Below, in pieces: positions 17,096 through 26,226 of a DNA stretch of 64,000 nucleotides. Where the stretch lies: assembly GCA_035530655.1 (NCBI GenBank), contig DATKUK010000142.1, positions 81,001-145,000 of the forward strand. The letters are read 5' to 3'. Source of the DNA: DATKUK01 sp035530655. GTDB lineage: Bacteria > Planctomycetota > Phycisphaerae > UBA1845 > DATKUK01. Each line of letters opens with the position of its first letter. Within the stretch, counting starts at the first letter, position 1. Both the position numbers and the translations under genes were made by a program. The notes under the pieces are model-generated. The model worked only from the letters and a program-made list of their open reading frames with translations. It was not told the origin of the DNA and made no database searches.

Positions 17096-18286
17096 CTAGG
17101 TATCCTTGGGCTTGAACTCGATGGCGCCGGTGGGGCATAGGCGGGCGCAGATGCCGCATCCGATGCAGCGGTCGGGATCGACGACGGCATGGCGCTGGTC
17201 GTCGAGCTCGATCGCATCGCAGTGGCCGGGCAGCAGGCATCGTCCGCAGCCGATGCACAGGTCGGGACGGACGTAGCTGGCGCCCTCGGTAAGGACCATC
17301 TTGTCGGGCGTGGTCAGATGCTCGAGGGCGTGACCGCGGAAACGGTGCCAGTCTTCAAATCCGTGTTGCTGTAGATAGTCGTTCAAATCCTCGTGCAACT
17401 CCGTGAGCATGCGCCAGCCGTGCCACATGATGGCGCTGCAGATACTTACGCCATGCGCACCCCAGGCGACGGCACTGAGCAGGTCTCGCCAGTCGCTGAT
17501 GCCGCCGGAGGCGATGATGGGGATGTCTATGACCCGAGCGGCCTGGGCGGTGAACATGAAGGTGGCGTAGCGGCAGAGCGGGCCGTTCGTGCCGCCCCAG
17601 GCGACGTTGTCGACGAAGGGCATGTCGGGCTGGAGCGATTCGGGCCTGACGGGCGGCAGTCCGGCGGCGGGCAGGCCGACGATGTGCACCGCGTCGGCGC
17701 CGCCTTCTGCGCAGGCCCGGGCGATTTGCTCGGACTGCGAGGCGTTGGGCATGTACTTGCAGATGATCGGCAGGTCGACGGTGCGTTTGACGGCTTGGGT
17801 GATACGTCGGCACTGCTCGGGATGCTCGCAGATTTGGACGCCGCCGTGCGTGCCTCGGGCGCGGGCGGCACGGAGGGCGTCGACGTCGAGGTTGGGGCAG
17901 CAGAAGTTCAATTCGAGCCCGTGCACGCCGGCTTCGGCGAAGCGCTCAGCCAGGGTGCACCAATGGTCGAGCTGGTCGCCACGGGCACCGAGGTTGGCGA
18001 ACAGGATAAGGTCGGTCTGCTCGCGGGCCTGGCGGGCGAGTTGGCAGCCTTCGTCGACGTTGAGACGGTGGTCGATCGGCGAGAGGATGACGCTGTCGGG
18101 CAGCGAATAGGACCGCATCTGCCCGCTGATGGGGACCTCCACGAAGGTTAGCTTGAGGGTGGCGGCGGCGGCGCCGGCCGACTCGGCACGGCGGAGCAAT
18201 TCGATTTTGCTAGTCAGCGGCCCGGAGGCGACGATGACCGGCGACCGGATTTGCAGGTCGGCGATGCGGAGCATTGGCAAGAGCAT
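17096..18286 (-). CDS. Dihydroorotate/dihydropyrimidine dehydrogenase-like protein with ferredoxin tail
   Basis: A TIM-barrel FMN domain (residues ~1-310) carries ELNFCCPNLD, IICKYMPNAS, and IASGGISDWRDLLSAVAWGA for the phosphate site. A C-terminal ferredoxin domain has CIGCGRCLLPGHC and CIGCGICARLCP. This is the layout of PreA, the catalytic subunit of dihydropyrimidine dehydrogenase, but no PreT partner is adjacent. I start at ATG 18286, since the open frame upstream runs into a dispersed repeat (18322-18351) and looks non-coding; an ATG at 18274 is also possible. Substrate is uncertain: pyrimidine reduction is likely by family, other enoate reductions are possible. Confidence 0.83.
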   Translation of the reverse strand: MLLPMLRIADLQIRSPVIVASGPLTSKIELLRRAESAGAAAATLKLTFVEVPISGQMRSYSLPDSVILSPIDHRLNVDEGCQLARQAREQTDLILFANLGARGDQLDHWCTLAERFAEAGVHGLELNFCCPNLDVDALRAARARGTHGGVQICEHPEQCRRITQAVKRTVDLPIICKYMPNASQSEQIARACAEGGADAVHIVGLPAAGLPPVRPESLQPDMPFVDNVAWGGTNGPLCRYATFMFTAQAARVIDIPIIASGGISDWRDLLSAVAWGAHGVSICSAIMWHGWRMLTELHEDLNDYLQQHGFEDWHRFRGHALEHLTTPDKMVLTEGASYVRPDLCIGCGRCLLPGHCDAIELDDQRHAVVDPDRCIGCGICARLCPTGAIEFKPKDT

Positions 18287-18321
18287 ACGGGGCAATCGGG
18301 TGGGTCGCCAGAGAGGCCTGT

Positions 18322-18351
18322 GCTCGCTCCCCTTCGGGTCGCCGCTAAACC
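18322..18351 (-). repeat. Dispersed repeat, copy A
   Basis: On the minus strand this reads GGTTTAGCGGCGACCC followed by GAAGGGGAGCGAGC. Its core matches copies at 19996-20009 and 59463-59476 in 13 of 14 positions. It lies just upstream of the PreA-like gene. Confidence 0.5.
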
Positions 18352-18376
18352 TTGATGAAACTGCACCACGCATATG

Positions 18377-18399
18377 CCTTTGGGGTTACCGCTAAACCA
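18377..18399 (-). repeat. Dispersed repeat, diverged copy B
   Basis: GGTTTAGCGGTAACCCC on the minus strand, same orientation as copy A 47 bases away; 11 of 14 core positions match the best copies. Confidence 0.35.
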
Positions 18400-18442
18400 C
18401 GAGCGAGACAGTTGCGGTGATGCGGGATGCGGGCGCACAGCG

Positions 18443-19816
18443 TCAGTCGAAGCGGCGGTCGATTTTGTCCCACTGATAGCCCAGGCCCGTGCCGCTGATC
18501 GTGCGCAGGTGCATCTTGCCGTCGGTAAGACGGAAGATGCCGGGATGCACCCATTGCTCGGGCTCGTTGGTGGCGGGGAAGAATTGCCGGCTGTTGGATT
18601 CGACGCCCTTGAGCACAGACAGGTGGCCTGCCAGGCCGGCCGATTGAACCAGCGCAATGCCCGGATTGGTCAAATCCTGCACGGAGTAGAGCACGCCGGC
18701 TTTGGTGGCCTTGGCAGCCATGACCAGTTCAGCCGACTGGCACTTGCACGTCTTCAGCGCCACGCCGTTGTAGCCCAGCTCGACGGCCAGATCGAAATCT
18801 TCCAGACTGCTCAGCGCCTCGTCGATGATGACCGGCTTGATCTCGGCAAGCTCGTGCACATCGAGGTGCCGGCGCCGGAGATCGCGCTCGCAAGGCTGCT
18901 CGCAGTAGAGCAGCGAGTCGAAGCCTTGTATGTCCTGGTCTTCGAAACACTTGAGCAGCTCGACCATATACTCGGGCGATTCGCACATCTCATTGGTGTC
19001 GGCGGTAAGCCACAGCCCCTCGATACCAAGGCGTTGGTGGACATTGCGGGCGATGCGGCAGACGGACAGCAGCCGGTTGAGGTCCCAATCGAGATCGTTG
19101 CCGACCAGCTTGACCTTCAGGCAGTGCAGGTGCTCGTACTCGATCCACTTCTCGAGCGAGACGGGCAGGTTGTCGTCCGGGTCGTCAGCGGTGCGGTCGG
19201 CGTCGGTGAGCTTGTCGAGCCCGCCGACGAGATGGAAGGCGTCGAGCCATTCGGGCATGGGCACGAGGTAGTCGCTGATGTACTTGCCGGCAAAGGCTTG
19301 GCCGAGATAGCGCGACAGGTCGGAGATCATGAAGTCCGGTCCGTAGCCGGCGTAGGTGTCGATGTTGTTGACGTGGCCGAAGGCGTCGTGCAGGGCGGCG
19401 TCGATCGGTGAAGCGCAGACCAGGGCGCCGAGTCGGGGCATCCGCTCGGCAAGCTTGCGCCGATCGCACATGTGGTCCGACAGCGGCACGAGTTCGGGTT
19501 CGAGGTCCCAGAAGATGTCGATCGGGTGGGCGAACTCGCTGAACTCGCCCACGCGCCGGCACCAGGCGCGGATCAGCTCGACCATAAGCGATTCGCGCTG
19601 TTCGTGAGCGACGGCGGGCGAGGGCCAGGCCCAGACGTCGGACAGGAAGATGGCACCCCAGCCGGCGGCACGCTGGCCGCGACGATTCTCGACCACGGCT
19701 CGCACGTGACAGTACTTGGACCGATCCATAACCACGCCGCCGAACTTCAGCGGGGTGCGAGGGACTTCATCGGTGAAGTAGCAAGTGATCTCGACGGGCT
19801 TGATATCGGTCTCCAC
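18443..19816 (-). CDS. Enolase-superfamily (mandelate racemase/muconate lactonizing-like) enzyme
   Basis: About 457 residues with the enolase-superfamily order of catalytic features: HCLKVKLVG (KxK base), LTADTNE (metal Asp), LYCEQPCE (metal Glu), VIIDEALSS (third acid) and VALKTCKCQS (opposite-face Lys). Members abstract a proton alpha to a carboxylate and bind Mg2+. I choose GTG 19816 because GAGAGGG lies 7 bases upstream; the open frame extends to 19984 but that part is low-complexity and enters a dispersed repeat. Substrate is unknown; sugar-acid dehydration is the common role near Gfo/Idh and UroD-like genes, but this is inference. Confidence 0.8.
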   Translation of the reverse strand: METDIKPVEITCYFTDEVPRTPLKFGGVVMDRSKYCHVRAVVENRRGQRAAGWGAIFLSDVWAWPSPAVAHEQRESLMVELIRAWCRRVGEFSEFAHPIDIFWDLEPELVPLSDHMCDRRKLAERMPRLGALVCASPIDAALHDAFGHVNNIDTYAGYGPDFMISDLSRYLGQAFAGKYISDYLVPMPEWLDAFHLVGGLDKLTDADRTADDPDDNLPVSLEKWIEYEHLHCLKVKLVGNDLDWDLNRLLSVCRIARNVHQRLGIEGLWLTADTNEMCESPEYMVELLKCFEDQDIQGFDSLLYCEQPCERDLRRRHLDVHELAEIKPVIIDEALSSLEDFDLAVELGYNGVALKTCKCQSAELVMAAKATKAGVLYSVQDLTNPGIALVQSAGLAGHLSVLKGVESNSRQFFPATNEPEQWVHPGIFRLTDGKMHLRTISGTGLGYQWDKIDRRFD

Positions 19817-20260
19817 GAGAAAGCCCTCTCTGGCGACGTTTTCCACTTCCGCGACAGGTCGGCGCGGGCGTTGTCCTCGCAGGTCAGACCCGCGTGAGAC
19901 ACGGTCTTCGTACCCGCGATGCTGACCTAGAGCATAAGGGTCTCGATAGCCTCTGGCCAGGGCCGGGTGCGTCGTAGGCGACATGCTCCCCTGGCGGGTC
20001 GCGGCTAAAAGGTATTCAAACAGGTGAATGAAACCTGCCCTACGCCGGGCTCGGCTTCGGGTCGGCGCGAAACGGCGATGGAACTGGGGTGTAGATGTAT
20101 CTTGCGGGGCGATGGCGATATGATATGCGTCCGGCGTACGTCGGGCGGGGACAGGGCAAATCGGCGGATTGCTTGCACCTTTACGGCGTCCGTGCGGGTA
20201 TGCTATGGATGTCGGCGGCGTGGCGCGGTTGCAACCGGCAATCGAGAGGGAGGACTCACG
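19817..20260. other. Intergenic stretch between divergent genes
   Basis: It holds dispersed repeat copy C (19985-20009) and a small inverted repeat, CAGGT (20021-20025)/ACCTG (20033-20037). Possible promoter elements for the secreted-protein gene are TTGCAC at 20173-20178 and TATGCT at 20199-20204, but their 20-base spacing is poor. No gene seen. Confidence 0.5.
19985..20009 (-). repeat. Dispersed repeat, copy C
   Basis: Minus strand reads TTTAGCCGCGACCC then GCCAGGGGAGC. The 14-base core is identical to that inside the SurA/PpiD-like gene at 59463-59476. Confidence 0.5.
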
Positions 20261-22057
20261 ATGAATTGCAGAAGGCTGAGCCTGGCGGCGTGGGTGGCGT
20301 TGTCGTTATGGACGGGGCGGACAGTTTGGGCACAGGAGGGGCAAGGCGAGCTGCTGAAACTGCTGCCGTCCGACGCCGCGCTGTGCGTGTGGGCGTCGAA
20401 TCCCGACGCACTGGCCGCCAAGGGCCATGCGCTGGTGGCGGAGATCGCTGCAGCGGTCGGTGAAGCGCCGCCGCCGCAAAAGGGGCTTGCGGCCCTGCTC
20501 GCTAAGGGGCCGGGCATTCAAGATGGCTTCGACGCGGCCAAACCGGCGGCGCTGGTCGTGCCGAAGGCGGACTTCAGCGAGGGGATAATCATCGTAGGCC
20601 TGCGCGACCTGGACGCGATGCTGACCGGGCGCGAGCGGAACGACCTGGGCGGCGGCATCATCGAGGCGACCGTCGAAGGAGGCAAGCCGCTCTACCTGGT
20701 GCGGAAGCGAGACTTTGTGATGATCGCGCCGAGCAGCGAGCTGCTGCTGTCGGCGTTGGCACCGAAGGCGACGCTGGCTGAGTTGTCTGCCGAGACGGCC
20801 GCCCTGCACGCGGAAGGCGATTTGTCGGTGCGCGTAAACGTCGAGGCGCTGCGGACGAAGATCGATCAGGGATTTCAGATGCTGAAGGGCATGATGCAGA
20901 TGGTGGCGTTGATGTCGGGCGCTGCACAGGGCGGCGGCGATCCGGCCGTCACGATGGCCATCATGGACGTCTACGTCGGCGCGCTGAAGTCCTTTATAGA
21001 TCAGGTGCAGACGGTGGACGCGGTGCTGCGTCTGGAAGCTGAGGGCGTGGGGATGGGCTGGGTTTGCAGCCTCAAGCCGGACGGCACGGGGGCGGCGTAC
21101 CTTGCCAAGCAGAAGCCGGCGGGCAAGCCCCTTCTTCGCGGGCTGCCGAGCGGGCCGTTCATGATGGTGTTCGGGGGTGAGTGGCAATCGGCCGACCAGA
21201 CGAGTCTGGCTGTGGATCTGCTGGATCGGTTCCTGGCGGCACCGGCGGTTCAACAGAAGCTGGGCGAATCGGTGATTGAGGCGATGCGCGACAGCGCGGG
21301 CTGGTTCTACCGCAACATGACCGGATTCAACGCGACGGTCGCGCGGGGCGGCCCGCAGGGCGGAATGCGTATCCTCGGTCAGTACTTCCTGAGCGATCCG
21401 CAGACCGGCCGACGGAAGATGGCGGAGATGATGGCGTCGACGTCCGAGATGATGGGCATCTTCATACAGGGGCTAGCGGTGACGTCACAGCCGGCGGTGC
21501 GGACCGTCGGCGAGCTGGAAGTCGACGAGTATGCGTATAAGTTCGACCAGATGCCCGACGCCGAGCGGCAGATGCTGGAGATGATGTACGGTAAGGGTGC
21601 GAGCATGCAGATCGCAGCCGTCAAGGACTCACTGCTGATGGCCATGTCGCCCGACTCGACGGCTATCGAGTCGATGGCGGCGCTGGTCGACAAGCCGGCG
21701 GCTGGTCTGGGCGACCAGGAGCGTGTCAAGGCGGCCCTGGCGAAGCTGCCGGCCGACCGCGTGGCTGTAGCTTTGGTGGATGTACCGGAGGCGATGCGTT
21801 TCGCGTTGTCATTTGTGGCGCAGATGGGGATGCCCACGTCGATGCCGGCAGAGCGCGCGTCGACGTCGCCGCCGGTTGCGAGCTCGCTCAGCTTTGTGTC
21901 GAGCGGGCTGCGGTGCGAAGTGTATGTGCCGACGGCGGCGATCAAGGAACTGGTCTCGATGGCTGCGGAGATGACGGCCGGCATGACGGCGCCCGGTGCA
22001 ACCACGGCGCCGAGCGGGGAGGGTGCGGCCACCACACGGCCGACGCCGGAGTTCTAG
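20261..22057 (+). CDS. Hypothetical secreted protein, paralogue 1
   Basis: The 598-residue product has a clear signal peptide (basic MNCRRLS, hydrophobic core, cleavage near TVWA-QEG). GAGGGAGG ends 8 bases before ATG 20261, which decides the start. The mature part begins LLKLLPSDAALCVWASN, like the second gene's DVLEAIPSDTWGFVIVRD. Alternating alpha/beta stretches include FVMIAPSSELLLSAL, a typical check-value segment of DUF3352-like exported proteins. The C-terminus is low-complexity Thr/Ala/Pro. The next gene has the same size, architecture and strand, so the pair arose by tandem duplication. Function unknown. Confidence 0.8.
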   Translation: MNCRRLSLAAWVALSLWTGRTVWAQEGQGELLKLLPSDAALCVWASNPDALAAKGHALVAEIAAAVGEAPPPQKGLAALLAKGPGIQDGFDAAKPAALVVPKADFSEGIIIVGLRDLDAMLTGRERNDLGGGIIEATVEGGKPLYLVRKRDFVMIAPSSELLLSALAPKATLAELSAETAALHAEGDLSVRVNVEALRTKIDQGFQMLKGMMQMVALMSGAAQGGGDPAVTMAIMDVYVGALKSFIDQVQTVDAVLRLEAEGVGMGWVCSLKPDGTGAAYLAKQKPAGKPLLRGLPSGPFMMVFGGEWQSADQTSLAVDLLDRFLAAPAVQQKLGESVIEAMRDSAGWFYRNMTGFNATVARGGPQGGMRILGQYFLSDPQTGRRKMAEMMASTSEMMGIFIQGLAVTSQPAVRTVGELEVDEYAYKFDQMPDAERQMLEMMYGKGASMQIAAVKDSLLMAMSPDSTAIESMAALVDKPAAGLGDQERVKAALAKLPADRVAVALVDVPEAMRFALSFVAQMGMPTSMPAERASTSPPVASSLSFVSSGLRCEVYVPTAAIKELVSMAAEMTAGMTAPGATTAPSGEGAATTRPTPEF

Positions 22058-22097
22058 TGAGAGGTGGACGGTCGCCGGGCGTCGTAGAGCCTGGCGC

Positions 22098-22126
22098 TTG
22101 ACCGCAGGTTGAGCCGATGATATAGC
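22098..22126 (+). promoter_or_regulatory. Promoter of secreted paralogue 2
   Basis: TTGACC (22098-22103), 17-base spacer, TATAGC (22121-22126), 37 bases before the ATG. It suggests the second paralogue can be transcribed separately from the first. Confidence 0.5.
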
Positions 22127-22163
22127 GCACGCTGTTTACTACTTGTCTTAAGAGGAGAAAAGG

Positions 22164-24002
22164 ATGAGCGCCAAGGTGGTTCGCATACTGTCGAGCGTTT
22201 CGGCGGCGTTTCTCTTGATCACGTCGAGTTGGGCTCAGACCACGCAGCCGGCTGCGCCGGCGAGTACGGGCCCCGCTACGACCGCTCCGGTGACCACGGG
22301 CCCGACCGACGTGCTGGAGGCCATCCCGAGCGACACGTGGGGGTTTGTGATCGTGCGGGACATGCAGGCGCTGAGCAATGACGCGGTGCTGCTGGGTCAG
22401 AAGCTGGGGCTGCCGGTTCCACCGGTGCTGCCGATGGCCAAGGCGCTGATCGGGTTGATGGAGGGTGTCAACGACACGGGCAGTCTTGCGCTGGTGGTCG
22501 GCGCCGGGGGCGGGGGCGTGCCGCCGATGGGCCTGTTGGTTCCCGTCACCGACGTGGGCCAGATGATCGGATATCTGGCGCCGCAGGACGCGGGCGACGG
22601 CGTGCAGCAGATTGCGCTGATGGGCAAGCCTACGTTCGTCGTGCCGTACGGCGGCTTTGCCGTCATGGCGCCGAGCAAGGAAGTGGCGATGAAGATGGCC
22701 ACGGCGTCGGCGGGCGTGCGGGGCAAGCTGGATGAGGCGAGGCTCGGCGTCTATCAGGAGTCGGACCTGTTCGCCCACGTCGAGCTCGCCGAGGTGCTCA
22801 AGACGTACCGTCCGATGGTCGAGATGATGATTCAATCGATGTCGCCGGCGCCGACGACGCAGCCTGAATCAGGTGCTGCCGCGGCACCGCCTAATCCGCT
22901 CAAGGCGGTGTTCGACATCGTGCTGCAACTGAGCACGGTCGATGTGGCGGCGAATCTCGATGCCGCCGGCCTGATGATCCAGGGGTTCCTCAGCTTCCTG
23001 CCGGGCAGCGACCTGGCGGTGCAGTCGGCGGCGCAGGAACTGACGGACAAGCCCCTCTTGGTCGGCTTGCCGGCGATGGGGGAGCAATACATCGTGGCCA
23101 TGGGCTCGTTGCAGGCACGGGGCGAGGCGGCGCAGGCGCAGATGGTCAAGGGGCTGGACGGTCTGCTGGCCAATCCGGCGGTCGCCCAGCACATCGACCC
23201 GGCACAGGGCGAGAAGCTCAAGGGGTTGGTCGTGGCGTTCACGCGTCAGGTACAGCAGAGCAGCCTGTCGATCAGCGCGTTGCCGACAGTGGCGGAGGGC
23301 CTGATCGGCTTTGCGTGGGTGCTTCAGGTCGAGGATGCGGCCAAGACGGCGGGCCTGTTCGGCGAGGTGATTGAGGCGGTCAAGCTCCTGCCGAAGGACG
23401 AGGCGGTCCGCGAGGATCTCAAGAACATTGTGTATAAGCCGAAGGCGGAGCAGGTGGGGGATTTGTCGGTCGATCACGTGCTGGTCGACATGGCGAACCT
23501 GCCGGAAGTGACCGACGCGGACCGCGGGCGGATCAAGAGCGTGGCGGGACAGGACGGTCTGCTGGTGCGGATCGCGGCGGTGGGCGACAACCATGTCGTG
23601 GTGCTCTTCGGCGGCGGCGCCAAGCGCCTGGCAGCGGTGGCGGCGCTGTCCGCGCAGGGCCAGTCGCCGCTGTCGACCGATCCGGGCATCAGGAAAGTTG
23701 CCGACAAGCTGCCGACCATGCGGGCGGTTGAGATGTACTTCAGCCTTGACAGTCTGATGCAGTTGATCAAGTCGATCGGCGAGGCGATCGAGGAGCCCGC
23801 GCCGTTTGAGCCGACGCAGGCGGGTGTGCCGGCGGGCTTGGTGGTTTCCGGCGGCAAGACATACAGCCGAATGGATCTGTTCGTTCCGACGGAGTTGATG
23901 GTGGCGGTGAAGGACCTGGCGATGCAGGTGATGGGAGGGATGACCGGTACGCCGGGCGCGCCTCCGACCATGCCGGTGCCCGCACCGACACCGACGTTCT
24001 GA
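22164..24002 (+). CDS. Hypothetical secreted protein, paralogue 2
   Basis: The 612-residue product has a signal peptide (MSAKVVRI, hydrophobic core, cleavage after SSWA). A Thr/Ala/Pro linker follows, then the domain shared with the preceding gene: IPSDTWGFVIVRDMQALSND, then FVVPYGGFAVMAPSKEVAMK, matching FVMIAPSSELLLSA there. A purine-rich ribosome site (AAGAGGAGAAAAGG) precedes the ATG. The C-terminus is again Pro/Thr-rich. No catalytic motif or metal site is visible. It is probably periplasmic or surface-located. The role is unknown, but duplication and length suggest a family expanded in this lineage. Confidence 0.8.
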   Translation: MSAKVVRILSSVSAAFLLITSSWAQTTQPAAPASTGPATTAPVTTGPTDVLEAIPSDTWGFVIVRDMQALSNDAVLLGQKLGLPVPPVLPMAKALIGLMEGVNDTGSLALVVGAGGGGVPPMGLLVPVTDVGQMIGYLAPQDAGDGVQQIALMGKPTFVVPYGGFAVMAPSKEVAMKMATASAGVRGKLDEARLGVYQESDLFAHVELAEVLKTYRPMVEMMIQSMSPAPTTQPESGAAAAPPNPLKAVFDIVLQLSTVDVAANLDAAGLMIQGFLSFLPGSDLAVQSAAQELTDKPLLVGLPAMGEQYIVAMGSLQARGEAAQAQMVKGLDGLLANPAVAQHIDPAQGEKLKGLVVAFTRQVQQSSLSISALPTVAEGLIGFAWVLQVEDAAKTAGLFGEVIEAVKLLPKDEAVREDLKNIVYKPKAEQVGDLSVDHVLVDMANLPEVTDADRGRIKSVAGQDGLLVRIAAVGDNHVVVLFGGGAKRLAAVAALSAQGQSPLSTDPGIRKVADKLPTMRAVEMYFSLDSLMQLIKSIGEAIEEPAPFEPTQAGVPAGLVVSGGKTYSRMDLFVPTELMVAVKDLAMQVMGGMTGTPGAPPTMPVPAPTPTF

Positions 24003-24026
24003 GGTCGGATTCAGCAGACGGGACGT

Positions 24027-24521
24027 TTAGAGTTTTTCGCGAAGCTGCTTGAGATACCCGTTGACGACGGGGGCGGGCAGGTCCTTCAGGTCGTCGTGCG
24101 GGATCTGCTCGAGCATCATGCGATCGACGATCTCCTGGGCGTGCTGCCCGCCGCGGGCGAGTTGAGCGGCGAAGCGCTCGGCGCGCTCCATTTGTCCCTG
24201 GGCCGAAGAGAGGACAAACCCGACTACCAGAGTCTCTATCGTGTCGTCGGGGGCCGCTGACGTGGCCGGGGCGCCTGCGTCGGGCGACAAGGCCTGTTCC
24301 TGAATGAGTTGATCGAGGAAGGCCTGATCTTCCTTGAGCTGCTCGGCGCGAGCATTCTCATCGTCGCCGTCGGGCGCAACCGGAATCTCCTGCCTTTGTT
24401 CAGGCGGCAGTGGGATGTACATGACGTGTTTGCAGGCTGGGCAGCGCCCCTGTCGTCCGGCCGCGGAGTCGGGAGCCTTTACGGTCTTGCCGCACCCTTC
24501 GCAACGGAACTGGAGGCTCAT
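24027..24521 (-). CDS. Zinc-ribbon protein of unknown function
   Basis: About 164 residues. An N-terminal zinc ribbon has CEGCGKTVK, then CPACKHVMYIP (two CxxC pairs ~17 residues apart). A charged linker follows, then a C-terminal helical region. This ribbon type, with the nearby phrase APDSAAGRQGRCPAC, is widespread at the N-terminus of planctomycete proteins. ATG 24521 is chosen because it opens the ribbon directly; an upstream in-frame start at 24569 adds 16 unremarkable residues. The gene is convergent with secreted paralogue 2. Function unknown. Confidence 0.75.
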   Translation of the reverse strand: MSLQFRCEGCGKTVKAPDSAAGRQGRCPACKHVMYIPLPPEQRQEIPVAPDGDDENARAEQLKEDQAFLDQLIQEQALSPDAGAPATSAAPDDTIETLVVGFVLSSAQGQMERAERFAAQLARGGQHAQEIVDRMMLEQIPHDDLKDLPAPVVNGYLKQLREKL

Positions 24522-24726
24522 TGGATCACCCGTTGATATCGTCAGACGCCCACCGGCCGACACGAACACGCAGGACGATCAATCGCCGTCATTAGATTGG
24601 CCCCTGTGAGAGGTGTTTGTCAAGCGCGGGGCCGACAATCGGACATGAGCGCACGGCCTCACGCGGCGCTGGTCGGCACGGTTCTGGAGTTCGCGGATCG
24701 ATCGTGGGTCGCATCTGCCGTCGCTG

Positions 24727-25761
24727 CTATACCGTCACAGCGTCGACGCCGTTCTCTGCGGCCAGGCGATTGAGCTGCTCGAGCGCGGCGTCATCGACGG
24801 GGACACCTTCCTTGCGGGCCTGGTGCAAGAGCCGGAATCCTCGCTGGCCGGGCAAGCGGATCTCCGAGGTGCCCGGCCGCAGCCGGCTGCTGCGGAGCCA
24901 ACCGACGAAACGCTTCATCTCCTGCGCGTAGTACTCACGCCCGGCGAAGGCTTCCGGATCGATCACGATGAGCGTGAACGACTGGGCCTGCGGTGCATCG
25001 GGGTTGTTGCAGTCGCCGCCGGCCAGCGCGGTCATGGCCTCGCACCACAGGGAGAGGGCATAGCCCTTGTGTCCGCTTTGCTCGCCGCCCATAAACAGGA
25101 TGGCCCCGTCGGGTCGAACGACGCCGGGATCGTTGGTGAGGCGGCCCTGGTTGTCCATAAAGATGGGGTGTTCGGCGCGCCGCCCGGCCTTGGCCATACG
25201 CGAGACCGCACCCATGGAGATGGCCGAGGTGGAGAAATCGGCGACGACCGGATCGCCGTCGGTCGGAAAAGCCAACGCGATGGGATTGGTCGAGACTCTG
25301 GCGTCGATGCCGCCGATCGGAGCACTGTCCTGACACTGACTGCTCTGGGCCCAGATCTGCGCGGCGAACCCGTCACGGGCGAGCGAGATCAGATGTATGC
25401 CCAGCGCGGCGATCCACGAGGTCCGCCTGATGGCGATCATCGCGATGCCGTGCTGCCGCGCCTTGTCAGCGGCAAGCTGTTTGCCCAGTCGAACGGCGAG
25501 TTGGCCGAACGTGCCCTGTCCGTCGATCAGGGCAGAGGCTCCGATGTCTCTGACGACCTTGGGCTCACGCGCCGGGTCGATGGACTTGCCGATCTGGCTG
25601 TCGAAGTGCGTGAACTGAACGAGTCCGTGCGTGGTCACACCGAAGGCCTCCGACTGGACGGCGATTTCAGCCAGGTAGCGAGCGTCGGGGCGGGCCACGC
25701 CCTTGGCGATAAGCAGACGCTCTCCAAAGTCGATCAGATCCTGCATCGGGATACGTCGCAT
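24727..25761 (-). CDS. Ldh family (malate/L-lactate/ureidoglycolate-type) NAD(P)-dependent dehydrogenase
   Basis: 344 residues matching the Ldh_2/YlbC fold: the early helical domain with FGVTTHGLVQF containing the conserved His, and a central IDARVSTNPIALAFPTDGD that is the hallmark NP(I/L)A(I/L)A(I/F)P stretch. HKGYALSLWCEAMTALAGG follows, and a C-terminal helix ends the protein. These enzymes oxidise 2-hydroxy acids with NAD(P). The usual S/N-H-x-G motif near residue 115 is replaced by RRTSWIAALGIH, so substrate preference may differ. GAGGACGAGAAG lies just before the ATG. The VOC gene starts 436 bases upstream on the same strand, so co-transcription is possible. Confidence 0.88.
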   Translation of the reverse strand: MRRIPMQDLIDFGERLLIAKGVARPDARYLAEIAVQSEAFGVTTHGLVQFTHFDSQIGKSIDPAREPKVVRDIGASALIDGQGTFGQLAVRLGKQLAADKARQHGIAMIAIRRTSWIAALGIHLISLARDGFAAQIWAQSSQCQDSAPIGGIDARVSTNPIALAFPTDGDPVVADFSTSAISMGAVSRMAKAGRRAEHPIFMDNQGRLTNDPGVVRPDGAILFMGGEQSGHKGYALSLWCEAMTALAGGDCNNPDAPQAQSFTLIVIDPEAFAGREYYAQEMKRFVGWLRSSRLRPGTSEIRLPGQRGFRLLHQARKEGVPVDDAALEQLNRLAAENGVDAVTV

Positions 25762-25810
25762 CTTCTCGTCCTCTCGTTACCGTTGAGAAAGCAAAACGGC
25801 GAACCGTAGT

Positions 25811-26197
25811 CTAGGTCATGGGCGTACCGCGTCTGGCCAACTGGATGGCGAATCCCCACGGGTCGCGGAGCATGGCCAGCTCGTCGCCGTCGGGCGTGAC
25901 CGTGATCTCGCCGACGGGTGTGGCCCCGGCGGCCAGCAGCGTGCGGCGTACGGCCGCGACGTCGTCGACGGCAAAGGCCAGGTGTAACAGCAGCGGGTCC
26001 ATCGAAGCATAGTCTGGCACGGCGACGGCGGGGTTGTTGTAGATCTCAATCATCGCCCCGGTGTCGGGGTCGAGCAGAAAGTGCGTGTACGGCGACCGGT
26101 CCATGGCCCGCGCCACGCGAAAGCCCAGGTGCTCGGCGTACCATTTGGCGGCCGCCAGAGGATCGGGCATCGGATAGGCTACGTGTTCGATCTTCAT
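25811..26197 (-). CDS. VOC family (glyoxalase-like) protein
   Basis: A 128-residue protein with two beta-alpha-beta-beta-beta units. The first is IEHVAYPMPDPLAAAKWYAEHLGF, ending MIEIYNNP; the second is LHLAFAVDDVAAVRRTLL, ending ELAMLRDPWGFAIQLARR. The His and Glu positions that bind metal in glyoxalase I-type enzymes are present (H5, E in MIEIY, H in LLHLAF). AAGGAGAG lies just before the ATG and decides the start. It begins 29 bases after the UroD-like gene on the same strand, so they form an operon. It may act on the same substrate; activity unknown. Confidence 0.88.
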   Translation of the reverse strand: MKIEHVAYPMPDPLAAAKWYAEHLGFRVARAMDRSPYTHFLLDPDTGAMIEIYNNPAVAVPDYASMDPLLLHLAFAVDDVAAVRRTLLAAGATPVGEITVTPDGDELAMLRDPWGFAIQLARRGTPMT

Positions 26198-26226
26198 CGT
26201 CTCTCCTTCGGCCAGCGGCGCGGGTG

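Noticed and set aside
18287..18373. N-terminal extension of the PreA-like dehydrogenase
   Set aside because: The extension is translated from a dispersed repeat (18322-18351), so the family-like start at 18286 is preferred.
20024..20260. 79-codon N-terminal extension of secreted paralogue 1
   Set aside because: It lacks a ribosome site, has no protein-like composition and would bury the clear signal peptide that starts at 20261.
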